64,000 bases of DNA from Verrucomicrobiales bacterium (GTDB lineage: Bacteria; Verrucomicrobiota; Verrucomicrobiia; Verrucomicrobiales; DEV007): the NCBI GenBank assembly GCA_012960505.1, contig DUBC01000010.1, positions 38,723 to 102,722 of the forward strand, in the 5' to 3' direction. The notes beneath the pieces were generated by a model. That model did no database searches. It saw only the letters and a list, made by a program, of their open reading frames with translations, and was not told where the DNA came from. Within the stretch, counting starts at the first letter, position 1. The number at the start of each line of letters is the position of its first letter. Positions 41,556 through 51,700 of this stretch are shown here, piece after piece. The position numbers were made by a program, and so were the translations under genes.

Positions 41556-44500
41556 GTGGTTAATTCAGATTTCTTTGAGGAACCGTGCACTTGTGCTCGG
41601 AGCGGCAATCGTATTATTGGTGCTTGGCACCAGGGCCATGTTCCAACTACCGGTCGAGGTCCTTCCTGATCTGACCAAGCCGACCGTCACTATCCTTACT
41701 GAGGCTCCTGGCCTTGCTCCGGAAGAGGTCGAGAGTCTCGTGACAGTGCCCATGGAGAGTGCATTAATGGGAGTTCCTGGGCTGTCCCGATTAAGGTCCA
41801 CTTCGGACGTTGCCCTTTCACTTATATTTGTTGAATTTGATTGGGGAACTGATATTTATCGGGCCCGGCAATTTGTGCAGGAGCGGCTCCAATCCGCTAC
41901 CGAATCTTTACCTGAGGGCGTTCATCCTTACCTGACTCCGGTCGCATCTTTGATGGGTGAAATTATGCTTGTTGGTATGCGTAGTAAGGACAAACGCATT
42001 GAGCCTCGTGATCTACGCACGATGGCTGACTGGACTGTCAGGCGACGATTGCAAAGCATTCCCGGCATTGCTGAAGTGCTCAGCATGGGTGGCGGGGTCA
42101 AGCAGATCCAGATCCAACCCAATCCTGATCGCATGCGTGCTACAGGCATATCATTTGAAGAATTACGCAATTCTGCAAAGGAGGCAGTGAGTAATACGAC
42201 TGGAGGATTCCTGACATCTGGTCCTCAGGAAATCATGGTTCGTAACCTTGCTATGTCGACGGACCTTAGCGCCATTGCGAGCACTGTCATTAAATCGATT
42301 AATGACCGGCCGATTAAAATTTCTGATGTGGCAGACGTTATTTGGGAAGTTGAACCTATGAGAGGAGATGCTGCCGTTAACGGGTCTCCTGGAGTGATTC
42401 TGAGTGTAACCAAAGCGCCTGGTTTCGACACAATTGAACTGACTGATAAAGTTGAAAATGAAATAGAGAAGTTACGGAAGATCATGCCGGAAGGAGTCGA
42501 ACTGATTGCTCTTTTCCGACAATCCGATTTTATCAACCATGCTATTGGGAATCTAAAGGAAGCTATCCGCGACGGTTCAGCCATGGTCATCTGTGTTCTT
42601 TTTATATTTCTTCTAAGTTTTCGTACAACACTGATCACTCTTACGGCAATTCCTCTATCCTTTTCTATCACTTTGCTCGTTTTTCAAGGATTTGGTATCA
42701 GTGTCAATTCCATGACTCTAGGTGGGCTTGCGGTCACTATCGGAATGGTAGTTGATGATGCACTAGTTGATATGGAAAATGTTTTCCGGAGACTCAAGGA
42801 GAACGCTTCCCTGAGCAGGCCCGAGCCAAGGATTCAGGTCATTGCCAAGGCATCTAACGAAGTACGGAATAGCATCCTTTACGCTACGATCTTGATTATG
42901 TTGGTCTTTTTACCTCTCCTAGGATTGACCGGAGTCGAGGGCCGTCTTTTTGCACCCATTGCCATCGCAACTATTGTCAGTATCGGAGCTTCATTTTTTG
43001 TCTCCATCACAGTCATTCCTGTCCTTTGCTACCTCTTACTAAGACCAAAGGAAGGCGTCACTCATGGCGACGGGATCGTTGTCCGTGCTCTGAAATGGCT
43101 ACTGAAGAAGACCCTGCTCCGACTCGCATTGAACCAACCGATAGTTCTTCTGGCCTTTGTTTCCATAATGATAGCTGGATCTTTTTCTCTTTATCCATTC
43201 ATGGGCAAAGATTTTCTACCTGCTTTCAATGAGGAGACGGCCCTTGTATCATTGACCACGGCGCCCGGAACCTCTTTGAAGCAGACCAATGAAGTGGCTG
43301 CCATCGCCGATGATTTGCTACTATCAATTCCTGAGGTCAATAAGGTGGGTCGCCGAGTCGGTCGTGCAGAAAGAGGTGATCATGTGGTGCCCGTTTCGAC
43401 AGTTGAATTTGATATCGACTTTGAGGCCAGTGAACGATCACGAGCCGAGGTACTTGAGGATATCCGTAATAAAGTCCGTCAGATTCCTGGAACCTTTAGT
43501 GTTCTTACCGGTCCCTTAGCGGACCGGATCGGACACATGCTGAGCGGGGTCTCTGCAAAGGTTGCGATCAAAGTGTTTGGTGATGATCTTGATGAGATTC
43601 AAAGGATCGGCAATGAAATTTTAAAAATTGCAAGAGAAGTACCAGGATTCGAAAGTGCAAGAGTAGAGCAGCAGGCCCCTATCCCTCAATTGCGAATTGA
43701 AATTAATAGAGAAAGAGCCCAAGCGTACGGAGTGACCCCAGGCTCATTGAATGAACAGTTGTCTAGCCTGATCGGCGGTGAAAATGTTGCTCAACTTTAT
43801 GAGGGGCAACGTACGATGGATCTTGTTATCAGGCTCCCCGAAGAATGGCGTGAATCGCCAGAGAAATTATCTAATATGTTTATTAACAGTAAAGACGGTA
43901 AGCTCATTCCTTTGCGTCTTGTTGCTGATATCCGTTCAGCGAAGGGGCCGAACGTTATACAGCGAGAAGGCAAGCAGCGCAGATTAGTAGTGAGCATTAA
44001 TCCAACTAAAAGAGATCTCAAAGGATCAGTTGAGATGCTTCAGAACGATGTGATTGAGAGGGTCAAGATTCCGGACGGCTATGACGTTAGATTTGAAGGA
44101 GAGTATAAAGCTCAGCAGGAAGCTACAAAGAGAATTGCTTTTCTGAGTGCAGGCGTGTTCATCATTATGGTTTTTCTTCTCTGTGGTTTCTTTAAGACCG
44201 TATTTTTCCCTATGCAGGTGATCTTTGATATTTTGCTGGCCTTCATCGGTGGGATCGCCTTCACCTGGATCAGAGTCGATAACATCAGTATAGCAACGAT
44301 GGTAGGATTCATTGCTGTTGCTGGCATCGCTTCTCGGAACAGTATACTTCTCATTTCACATTACCTTCATCTGATGCGCTTCGAAGGAGAACGATTCACA
44401 AGAGAAATGGTAGAGAGAGGCACGCTGGAGAGGCAAGTGCCAGTCCTCATGACAGCACTTGCAACAGGCATTGCTTTGATACCGCTCATTCTTGCTGCTG

Positions 44501-44664
44501 ACGCTCCGGGAAAAGAAATATTGCACCCCGTCGCCGTGGTGATCGTTGGCGGGTTAATTACCTCTACTCTTCTCGGCCTGGGAGTGACTCCGGCTATATT
44601 CTATGCTTTTGGGCGACGAGCATCTGAACGATCAGTGGCTTTGAAGTCTGCAGCTTCCGATTAA
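41548..44664 (+). CDS. HME-family RND permease (CusA/CzcA type)
   Basis: I chose GTG 41548 (MIKWLIQISLRNRALVLGAA), which overlaps the adaptor gene by eight bases; an upstream ATG at 41494 would add 18 residues out of character. The result is 1038 residues with the RND layout: TM1, porter loop, TM2-6, then the repeat with TM7-12. The heavy-metal signature is GMVVDDALVDMENVFRRL. Compared with CzcA from memory, the DFG aspartate is absent while the following Asp and the Glu remain. The CusA PGMS methionine reads PGTS, but a Met remains in HMLSGVSAKVAIKVFG. It pumps divalent or monovalent metal ions using proton flow; the exact metal cannot be fixed. Confidence 0.93.
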   Translation: MIKWLIQISLRNRALVLGAAIVLLVLGTRAMFQLPVEVLPDLTKPTVTILTEAPGLAPEEVESLVTVPMESALMGVPGLSRLRSTSDVALSLIFVEFDWGTDIYRARQFVQERLQSATESLPEGVHPYLTPVASLMGEIMLVGMRSKDKRIEPRDLRTMADWTVRRRLQSIPGIAEVLSMGGGVKQIQIQPNPDRMRATGISFEELRNSAKEAVSNTTGGFLTSGPQEIMVRNLAMSTDLSAIASTVIKSINDRPIKISDVADVIWEVEPMRGDAAVNGSPGVILSVTKAPGFDTIELTDKVENEIEKLRKIMPEGVELIALFRQSDFINHAIGNLKEAIRDGSAMVICVLFIFLLSFRTTLITLTAIPLSFSITLLVFQGFGISVNSMTLGGLAVTIGMVVDDALVDMENVFRRLKENASLSRPEPRIQVIAKASNEVRNSILYATILIMLVFLPLLGLTGVEGRLFAPIAIATIVSIGASFFVSITVIPVLCYLLLRPKEGVTHGDGIVVRALKWLLKKTLLRLALNQPIVLLAFVSIMIAGSFSLYPFMGKDFLPAFNEETALVSLTTAPGTSLKQTNEVAAIADDLLLSIPEVNKVGRRVGRAERGDHVVPVSTVEFDIDFEASERSRAEVLEDIRNKVRQIPGTFSVLTGPLADRIGHMLSGVSAKVAIKVFGDDLDEIQRIGNEILKIAREVPGFESARVEQQAPIPQLRIEINRERAQAYGVTPGSLNEQLSSLIGGENVAQLYEGQRTMDLVIRLPEEWRESPEKLSNMFINSKDGKLIPLRLVADIRSAKGPNVIQREGKQRRLVVSINPTKRDLKGSVEMLQNDVIERVKIPDGYDVRFEGEYKAQQEATKRIAFLSAGVFIIMVFLLCGFFKTVFFPMQVIFDILLAFIGGIAFTWIRVDNISIATMVGFIAVAGIASRNSILLISHYLHLMRFEGERFTREMVERGTLERQVPVLMTALATGIALIPLILAADAPGKEILHPVAVVIVGGLITSTLLGLGVTPAIFYAFGRRASERSVALKSAASD

Positions 44665-44708
44665 AAAAAAGTTTCCAATTAAACCATAACTTAAATATAA
44701 ACAAACTA

Positions 44709-45248
44709 ATGAAAACGAAATCAATATATCAGATGAGCCTTGTACTTGTTGTCGCATATCTTTTTTCATCATGCGGTAATGAGAAGCACGAACATGATGA
44801 ACATGGGCATGATGAACATGCTGAACACGGGCATGATGACCATGACGGCCATGACGGCCATGACCATAAAAATATAGTTGGTCCGAACGGCGGTCGTGTA
44901 TTAACAGAGTTTGAACCTCATGCGGAGTTTTTTGTTACGGAGGACCGGAAAGTGAAAATTACATTTGTGGATGAAGAATTGAAGCCCGTCGCCGCTAAAG
45001 ATCAGGTAATTACTGTTTTTGCTGGGGACCGGTCCGATCCGACAGAGCTCTCTTTTACAGTGACTGAGAATGTTCTGGTATCTGATAAAGAATTGCCATC
45101 CGGAGATGATTTTCCTGTAGTCGTAATGATAAAATCAACGGCTGACAGTGATGAAGTGGGGGCAAAATTCCAATGTAATCTGCACGATTGTCCGACATGC
45201 GATTACAAGGAATACGCTTGCATATGTGATCACGAAGAAGAAAAATAA
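44709..45248 (+). CDS. His-rich, Cys-rich metal-binding lipoprotein
   Basis: 179 residues. The signal ends in lipobox Phe-Ser-Ser-Cys22. The next 35 residues are an exceptional His/Asp/Glu tract (HEHDEHGHDEHAEHGHDDHD and on), then a beta domain begins IVGPNGGRVLTEFEPHAEFF, and the C-terminus has a Cys/His knot, FQCNLHDCPTCDYKEYACIC. It should bind transition metals at the outer or inner membrane surface, feeding or buffering the pump. Last gene of the efflux operon, 44 bases after the permease. Confidence 0.8.
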   Translation: MKTKSIYQMSLVLVVAYLFSSCGNEKHEHDEHGHDEHAEHGHDDHDGHDGHDHKNIVGPNGGRVLTEFEPHAEFFVTEDRKVKITFVDEELKPVAAKDQVITVFAGDRSDPTELSFTVTENVLVSDKELPSGDDFPVVVMIKSTADSDEVGAKFQCNLHDCPTCDYKEYACICDHEEEK

Positions 45249-45426
45249 CGGTGCTTGGATGAATGCTCATGCCTGCCCGTGACAAGGGCTAGTGGCAGCG
45301 TTAGCATTCTTATATGTTGAAACATTAAAGTACTAACTTATAACGGTTCAACATATCATTTTGTGGTGCTGCTCTTTGTCATAATGGCAGGAGGATCCGA
45401 ACGCCTTTATCCTTACTGAAGTACTA
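45249..45426. promoter_or_regulatory. leader of acyltransferase gene containing repeat copy 2
   Basis: A 178-base gap. Its last ~40 bases are duplicated at 38371-38412 along with the start of the gene. AGGAGGA at 45389-45395 is a strong Shine-Dalgarno-like string but lies about 30 bases before the ATG, so it is probably not the ribosome site. No clear terminator for the efflux operon was seen. Confidence 0.4.
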
Positions 45427-45474
45427 ATGCCGTATCGTCCCGACATTGATGGTCTTCGCGCGATTGCGGTGATC
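45385..45474 (+). repeat. direct repeat copy 2: intact acyltransferase 5' end
   Basis: Gap-free partner of 38371-38460. It spans 42 bases of leader and the first 48 coding bases of the acyltransferase. The two copies lie in direct orientation and bracket the complete efflux operon. Confidence 0.85.
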
Positions 45475-47343
45475 GGAGTCCTGCTCTTTCATGCTGACCT
45501 TGGAGTCAGTGGAGGCTATGTCGGTGTCGATGTGTTTTTTGTCATTTCAGGATTCCTGATTACTGGACTGATTTTAAAAGAGCTCCGGGACAAGAGCTTT
45601 TCTGTCCTTGGTTTTTGGGAACGTAGGGTCAGAAGGATCGTGCCTGCTCTCTTTGTGGTCACTTTTGCCACCGTGCTGTTAGGTTATGTTTTTCTTTTGC
45701 CAGCAGAATATAAGATGTTGGGGAGTTCGGTGCTATGGCTTTCGGTAATCTCCTCAAATTTGTTTTTCTGGAAAAATACCAACTCTTATTTCGGAGGCGC
45801 TTCCGAAGAGATGCCTCTCTTGCACACTTGGTCACTTTCTCTTGAAGAGCAGTTCTATCTGATCGTGCCCTTTGTCCTGCTGGTTTTGTTCCGTGTCGGG
45901 AAGTCGAGATCAATCTTTTGGATCATTTGTTCGTTCGTTATACTCAGTTGCGGCTTATCAATTTATGGAATGGCAGATCATGGGTCAGCAACATTTTATC
46001 TGCTGCCTACTCGTGCGTGGGAACTTGGATCAGGCTCGCTAGTTGCGTTCGCGGTTCCGATCCGATCAGTTCGTATCCGGACCATGATGCAATGGGTGGG
46101 AATGATCTGCGTTTTGATCCCTTTCTTCATTTATGATCGGGCCACTATATTTCCTGGAATGGCCGCGGTCCCGCCAGTCGCGGGGACGGCAATCCTTATA
46201 TGGGCAGGGATGGGGGAAGCGCATAAAACGAATTCACTTCAAATACAGCGGGCACTTTCGATGAAGCCGCTCGTTTGGATCGGTCTTCTGTCTTATTCGC
46301 TCTATCTATGGCACTGGCCCTTATTGGCATTCAATGAGTATTTGGTTATTTGGAAAGATTCGGTTCCAGTCAAAGTTTTTATTCTATTAAGTGCATTATT
46401 ACTTTCCTATTTTTCCTGGAAATTTGTTGAGCAACCGATCCGATCAAGGCGCATGTTCGGATCGGAGCGTTCGGTTTTTATTTTTTCTTCAGTGGCTTTT
46501 TCTTTGCTTCTAATATGTTCTTCCTTGTTGATTTCCAAGGAAGGAATGACTGGAAGATATACGGAAGATTTTCTGAATTATACTGATAGTGGACTGAGTG
46601 AGGATTCTTTCTTTGATTACGGGAAAGCTTCAAAAGAATTTCCTGAGAATAAATCTTTTTTAGGAATTGAAGGGGAGGAGCCAATTTTCTTTTTGTGGGG
46701 AGATAGCCATGGGATGGCCCTTGCCAGAGCCATTGACGCGGCAGCAAAAGAATCGTCGATTGCCGGAGAATCCGCCGTCAAGACTTCGACTTTACCCGTA
46801 TTGAGTTGGGTGACTTCGAAAGAATCTCAGATCAATTATAATGAATCTGTCCTGAAATATTTGGAAGGTAAGAAACAGAAACAATCAATCGGCCATGTGA
46901 TTCTAGTAGGTAGGTGGTGGCTCGCCTCTAACCAGTCTTATGAAAATGAAAGTTCGTTCGAGATCAAACTCATTAATACCATTGATCGGATCAAAGGCCT
47001 GGGCTATTCGGTCAGTCTGGTCAGGCAAGTGCCGCAGTGGACTGATCATTGGCAGACCCCGAGCAGTTTCCCTTTTCAATTGGAAAAATTTTCATGGGAA
47101 TACAAAGAAATGATATTGTCTGAGGAGGAACTGGAGAAGCGATTTGCCCAACAGAATCAAATGTTTTCTAAAATAGAAAAAGTACCCGGAGTTAGGATAA
47201 TTGATCCTTTACCGCTCTTGAAGGGGCCTGATGGTTTCTATCATATCAGGGATGAGGGGGGCTGGATCTATTATGATGATGATCATCTGAGCGGATACGG
47301 GGCAATGAAGTTGAAATCATTATTTAATTTTCTTGGCAATTGA
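45427..47343 (+). CDS. OafA/YrhL-type acyltransferase with C-terminal SGNH domain
   Basis: 638 residues. The N-terminal acyltransferase-3 membrane domain (about 1-365) starts MPYRPDIDGLRAIAVIGVLL with catalytic-type His22 (FHADLGVSGG), continues GVDVFFVISGFLITGLI, and has LLHTWSLSLEEQFYLIVPFV near 130-150 and WHWPLLAFNEYL. About ten transmembrane segments are apparent. The C-terminal SGNH domain has its nucleophile in FFLWGDSHGMALARAID near residue 423 and the Asp/His pair in YYDDDHLSGYG near 617. Such fusions move an acyl group, usually acetyl, across the membrane onto a cell-surface polysaccharide or peptidoglycan. It is complete, unlike the relic at 38371, and lies 25 bases ahead of the oxidoreductase gene. 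Confidence 0.94.
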   Translation: MPYRPDIDGLRAIAVIGVLLFHADLGVSGGYVGVDVFFVISGFLITGLILKELRDKSFSVLGFWERRVRRIVPALFVVTFATVLLGYVFLLPAEYKMLGSSVLWLSVISSNLFFWKNTNSYFGGASEEMPLLHTWSLSLEEQFYLIVPFVLLVLFRVGKSRSIFWIICSFVILSCGLSIYGMADHGSATFYLLPTRAWELGSGSLVAFAVPIRSVRIRTMMQWVGMICVLIPFFIYDRATIFPGMAAVPPVAGTAILIWAGMGEAHKTNSLQIQRALSMKPLVWIGLLSYSLYLWHWPLLAFNEYLVIWKDSVPVKVFILLSALLLSYFSWKFVEQPIRSRRMFGSERSVFIFSSVAFSLLLICSSLLISKEGMTGRYTEDFLNYTDSGLSEDSFFDYGKASKEFPENKSFLGIEGEEPIFFLWGDSHGMALARAIDAAAKESSIAGESAVKTSTLPVLSWVTSKESQINYNESVLKYLEGKKQKQSIGHVILVGRWWLASNQSYENESSFEIKLINTIDRIKGLGYSVSLVRQVPQWTDHWQTPSSFPFQLEKFSWEYKEMILSEEELEKRFAQQNQMFSKIEKVPGVRIIDPLPLLKGPDGFYHIRDEGGWIYYDDDHLSGYGAMKLKSLFNFLGN

Positions 47344-47368
47344 ATGTGTAGGGTCTTGACTTTTTACC

Positions 47369-48736
47369 ATGAAAAAAATGTCTACGCGTCGTCACTTTCT
47401 TACTGCGGCTGCGGCAGCAGCTAGTGTCCAGATCGTTCCTCGCCATGTCCTTGGAGGGCCGAAGCATACGGCACCCAGTGAAAAATTGAACATTGCTGGA
47501 ATCGGTTTTGGCGGAATGGGTTCTCATAATCTCGCTATGTGCGCCAGGACAGAACAGATCACTGCTCTCTGTGATGTGGATCATAACTATGCGAGGAAGG
47601 TTTTCACTCAGTATCCGGACGCTAAGAGATTCCATGATTATCGTGAACTTTTGACCAGTGATGTGGATTTTGATGCGGTCGTGATTGCCACTCCTGATCA
47701 TACGCATGCGGCCATTTCCTCTGCGGCAATGCATAAGGGAAAGCATGTTTACTGTCAGAAGCCCCTAACGCATGATGCTCATGAGTCGAGGGCCCTTGCG
47801 AGGATTGCAAAGCAGACCGGAGTTGCAACACAGCTAGGTATTCAGGGTCATTCCGGTGAGGGAAGGATGCTGGTCAGTGAATGGATCTGGGACGGAGCCA
47901 TCGGTGAGATCGCTGAAGTTGAGGCTTGGTGCAGCCTGTCCTATGCTCCTCATGGTCATGCTTCATGGAGTTCGCCCTGTAGTGACCGGCCAGCAAAAGT
48001 TGAAAAGCCTCCTGCGGGAATGGACTGGGACACTTGGATCGGTCCTGCTCCGATGCGGCCATATCATTCGTGCTATCATCCGAGAGTGTGGCGTTGTTTT
48101 TGGGACTTTGGGTGTGGAATGATGGGTGATCGTGGTGTGCACACGATTGATGCGATTGTCTCTTCCCTTAAGCTTGGCCATCCTCAAAGCATTGAGTGCA
48201 TTCATGTCAAAGGAGGCAATGCCGAAGTTCATCCAGATAGTGCCGTGATTGAGTACCGGTTCCCTGCACGTGATGGGTTCCTGCCACTCAAGCTGACCTG
48301 GAGGGAAGGGCAAGAACCTTCGAGACCAAAGGAACTCGAAGCGGGGAGGAAATATCCTCGTGAGGGTGGTGTAATGTACAAGGGTAGTAAGGGAATTCTC
48401 ATGAATGATGTTTATGGTGGCAGTCCGCGGCTCGTTCCTGAGACAGCAATGAAGGCTTACAAACGTCCTAAGAAAACTTTGCCACGTGTTCAGGGAGGCC
48501 ATGAACAGGACTGGATCAGAGCCTGCAAGGCTGGAAAGTATGACGCGGCAGGAGCCCATTTCGGTTATGGGGGACATCTCACTGAAATTACTCTTCTCGG
48601 AAACGTGGCGAAGCGTTTCCCGGGCAAGAAATTATTATGGGATGGTGAAGCGATGAGGATCACAAATCACGGGCCTGCAAATGACTGGGTCAAGCGGCCT
48701 TACCGGGATGGGTGGACTCTTGATGAGACGGCATGA
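47369..48736 (+). CDS. Tat-exported Gfo/Idh/MocA-family oxidoreductase
   Basis: 455 residues. A Tat signal (STRRHFLTAAAAAASVQIVP) comes before the Rossmann domain, LNIAGIGFGGMGSHNLAMCA, whose GxGGxG binds NAD(P). ATPDHTHAAISSAAMHKGKH is typical, and the usual Glu-Lys-Pro is Gln-Lys-Pro in YCQKPLTHDAHESRALA; the lysine is kept. The substrate domain includes WDFGCGMMGDRGVHTIDAIV with the conserved Asp-x-x-x-His-type pair. In PVC bacteria such exported members are many; they probably carry a tightly bound cofactor and act on sugars. The start could be ATG 47369 or 47378. It ends four bases from the convergent lamin-tail gene. Confidence 0.92.
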   Translation: MKKMSTRRHFLTAAAAAASVQIVPRHVLGGPKHTAPSEKLNIAGIGFGGMGSHNLAMCARTEQITALCDVDHNYARKVFTQYPDAKRFHDYRELLTSDVDFDAVVIATPDHTHAAISSAAMHKGKHVYCQKPLTHDAHESRALARIAKQTGVATQLGIQGHSGEGRMLVSEWIWDGAIGEIAEVEAWCSLSYAPHGHASWSSPCSDRPAKVEKPPAGMDWDTWIGPAPMRPYHSCYHPRVWRCFWDFGCGMMGDRGVHTIDAIVSSLKLGHPQSIECIHVKGGNAEVHPDSAVIEYRFPARDGFLPLKLTWREGQEPSRPKELEAGRKYPREGGVMYKGSKGILMNDVYGGSPRLVPETAMKAYKRPKKTLPRVQGGHEQDWIRACKAGKYDAAGAHFGYGGHLTEITLLGNVAKRFPGKKLLWDGEAMRITNHGPANDWVKRPYRDGWTLDETA

Positions 48737-48740
48737 TGAT

Positions 48741-51700
48741 CTAGTGACTGATTTCCAGGCGTAAGAATTGTGCTTTTTTATTGGATGAGGACGAACGCCA
48801 GATGACTTGGTTGATTTCGTCATTTATGGGCGTTTCTGATGCCTTGGTGTATTCTTCTCCGGCGTCCTGCCATGTTTTCAGATCACTCGATAATTGGATG
48901 CTAAATAGAATGTCCTCAGCGTTACGGTTCCTTGTATGGGATATGATGATCTTTCCTTCACTGTCAAAACTGATCATGAATGGGGCGTTAGGTACATTGT
49001 CGCTGGTCCCGAGAGCATGTTCGGCGAACGCGCTCAATCCGTCTTTGTCCTCATCCAGGTTTTCCTGAAATAATCCGTCATCATCTTGGCCTGGAGTTCC
49101 GCCCCCTTGAGAACTCATTGTCCAGTTCTCACTCAATGAATGGTCCGGACTGTCCTTGGCATTGATCAAATTCAGGCTGTGCCCTTCTCCGTCAGTCCCT
49201 TCAGGCCAGGGGCTCTTGTCATCGTAAACGAAGTTTCTGATTTCATCGGAAGCAATGCCTACTAACCTTAAACGTTCTCCACCATTATCGAGTCCGGTAC
49301 CATTGGAAAATTCCTTAGGAGCAAGCCATGAGGATGCGTTAGGGTTCCTATTAAGGAAGGCGGATCGGTTCCTTGCAATGATTATTCGATCGCCCGAACC
49401 CAGTAATGAACCTGATTCAAATTCATAGTCTATCCCGCTCACAAAACGGGTCCCGGAAAGCTCAGTGACCCTGTCACCTATATTTAGCAGTTCAATGAAC
49501 TCAAATTGATCGGCGTCGGTGAATCCTGCTTCAATTTCAGGGAGGGTAGGGTCGGCAGGATGATACATAATTTCAGAAACAACGATGTTCTGTGATGAGG
49601 CAGGTTCAGATTCTGCACTGCTAATGATTGTTATCGAATCATTACCGATGACTTGATCTGAAAAATCAAGAGCTTCGAGGTTGAAGGTTTGTCGGCCCGG
49701 GGCAGCAGGAAGTGATAGCTTCCAGGTATTTTTATCCGACCATTCCAGAGGTAAATTTTCATCGCTTCCTTTGATCCGAACTTCGCGCACATTGATCCAG
49801 CCTTTGCCATTGATTTCAACGATATTTTTTTGAGTTTCTATCGTTGATGGAGAACTGATTGAGAATTGGATTTCGGGAATTGATCTGAGTTGTGACAGGA
49901 CATTATTTGACCGGCTGTTGATGTAACTTAGGTGACCTGACCAGTTCTGTGATGAATCCAGTTCCTTGAGATGATCTGTCCACTTTGACATGTAAGACCT
50001 GTTGTATGTGGTCGTTATGATGTCCTGGAGGTGTCCATAATAGATCCTTCTTCGGGTCTCATTTTGAGTTAATTTTGAACATTCCGGATTAGCTGTGATT
50101 GAGCGGCCAGAGTCAAAAGCAAAATCCATATCATGTGGGAGGAACATGACCCTACCGTCAGGGAAAGCGTAATACATGCCGTTGTGTTGGCTCCCGGCAC
50201 CTGCGTTATCTCCGGCTCCCGATAGTACTGCATAGGCCATTCCTCGGAACCAGGCATCGACATTAACAACATTTTCCACTTCTCTTTCAAAGTCCGATCC
50301 TGACCGGCTGAAGAGCTTGGCGTAACTCATGATAGGTTCAAAATTATTCGCTTCTTTATTATTTTTCTTCAGTAAGAACCATCTGTATTTTTCCGGATCA
50401 TCACCAAGATTTCGCACGGAAGTTCCTGTAACGCCGTCAGGCTGTGGTCGTTTGAGGCCTGCACCGTTATTGGTGGTCGGATAATAGATTAATTCATATT
50501 CAAATAGGTTCCCCTTACCTTCCTTACCGAATTGGGATTCCATTAAAACTTCATCATATCTTGCCATTTGCAGAGTCGCGCCTCGGGTATGCCTGTCCAT
50601 CGGGGCTAAGACTTTAATGAAATCATAGTATCTGCTCACGATCCCGCCGCTATTAGCTATCATGATGTCGAACAAAAGTTCTAATTGTCCGGAACCGACA
50701 CCTTCTGACCGGTCAATGGCCAGGGAACTATGAATGCCCCTGTAAAGCTGGTCCCTGCCAAAGCGAAAATTGTAACCGACTCTAGGGTCCTGGCTACGTG
50801 CTCTCTCGCTTCCCTTCAGACGCATCTTCACGTCGTAATAAATATCATTTTCCCGATCAATGACTGTGACTCCGATCCGATCATTACTCATGACTTCAGT
50901 TTCCTTATGGATGAAATCACGATCAGCATTAGTGGTAACGATGCGGAAATTGTGCCAGCCGTTCGTTGCGGCTAGGCCATCGTCGACTTTGTATAAGGCT
51001 CTTGAATCTGGTCCTGCCGAAGGAAAAAATGAAAGTGCCCCTCCCTCGTCCCTGCCGCGCACATAAAATTGAACCACGGATTTTTTTGTTTGGGCCGGAA
51101 TCGTCGCGTAATATTTTCCACCCTTAATGCCCATAGTTAAAGATTTAAAGCTGCGACCATTTACTGAGTAGTATAGTTGCATTGAATTGACCCCTTCAGG
51201 ATCATCGGCTCTGACGCTGACTCTAACTGTTTGGCCTGAATTGGGCACTACCGGTTCATGGTTCAATTGGTAATAAGTGGGGCCGATATTTTCCTGGGCT
51301 GCGGTATTTTTTTCGGAAGGAGTTCCAACATGTTCTGGACGTTCAATGACTGTGGTATGCGCTAACCTATTAAAGTAGAGCCTTGAATGGAGGAGATTTG
51401 TTCCGCTCACCCATCGGGCGCGAAAAGATATTTCGTAATCAGTGCCGTTCCTGACACGACTCAAGAGAGTCGTTTCCATTTGATTGTGCATGTGGCCTGT
51501 CCCTGACGTTGCTACGACCCGAAGCACCTTATTACCAGGCTCTTCCGGGTCCTCGATAATTTCGCTGTGGCGGTGGGTGCCACGTAATCTCCAATGATTA
51601 GTATCATCGGAGAAGTTTGAATTTCTGAGGATCTGTTTTGCTTGTCCGTCCGGATCCTCAATGACACTGATATCATCAATAAGAATCTCACCTGCATTGA

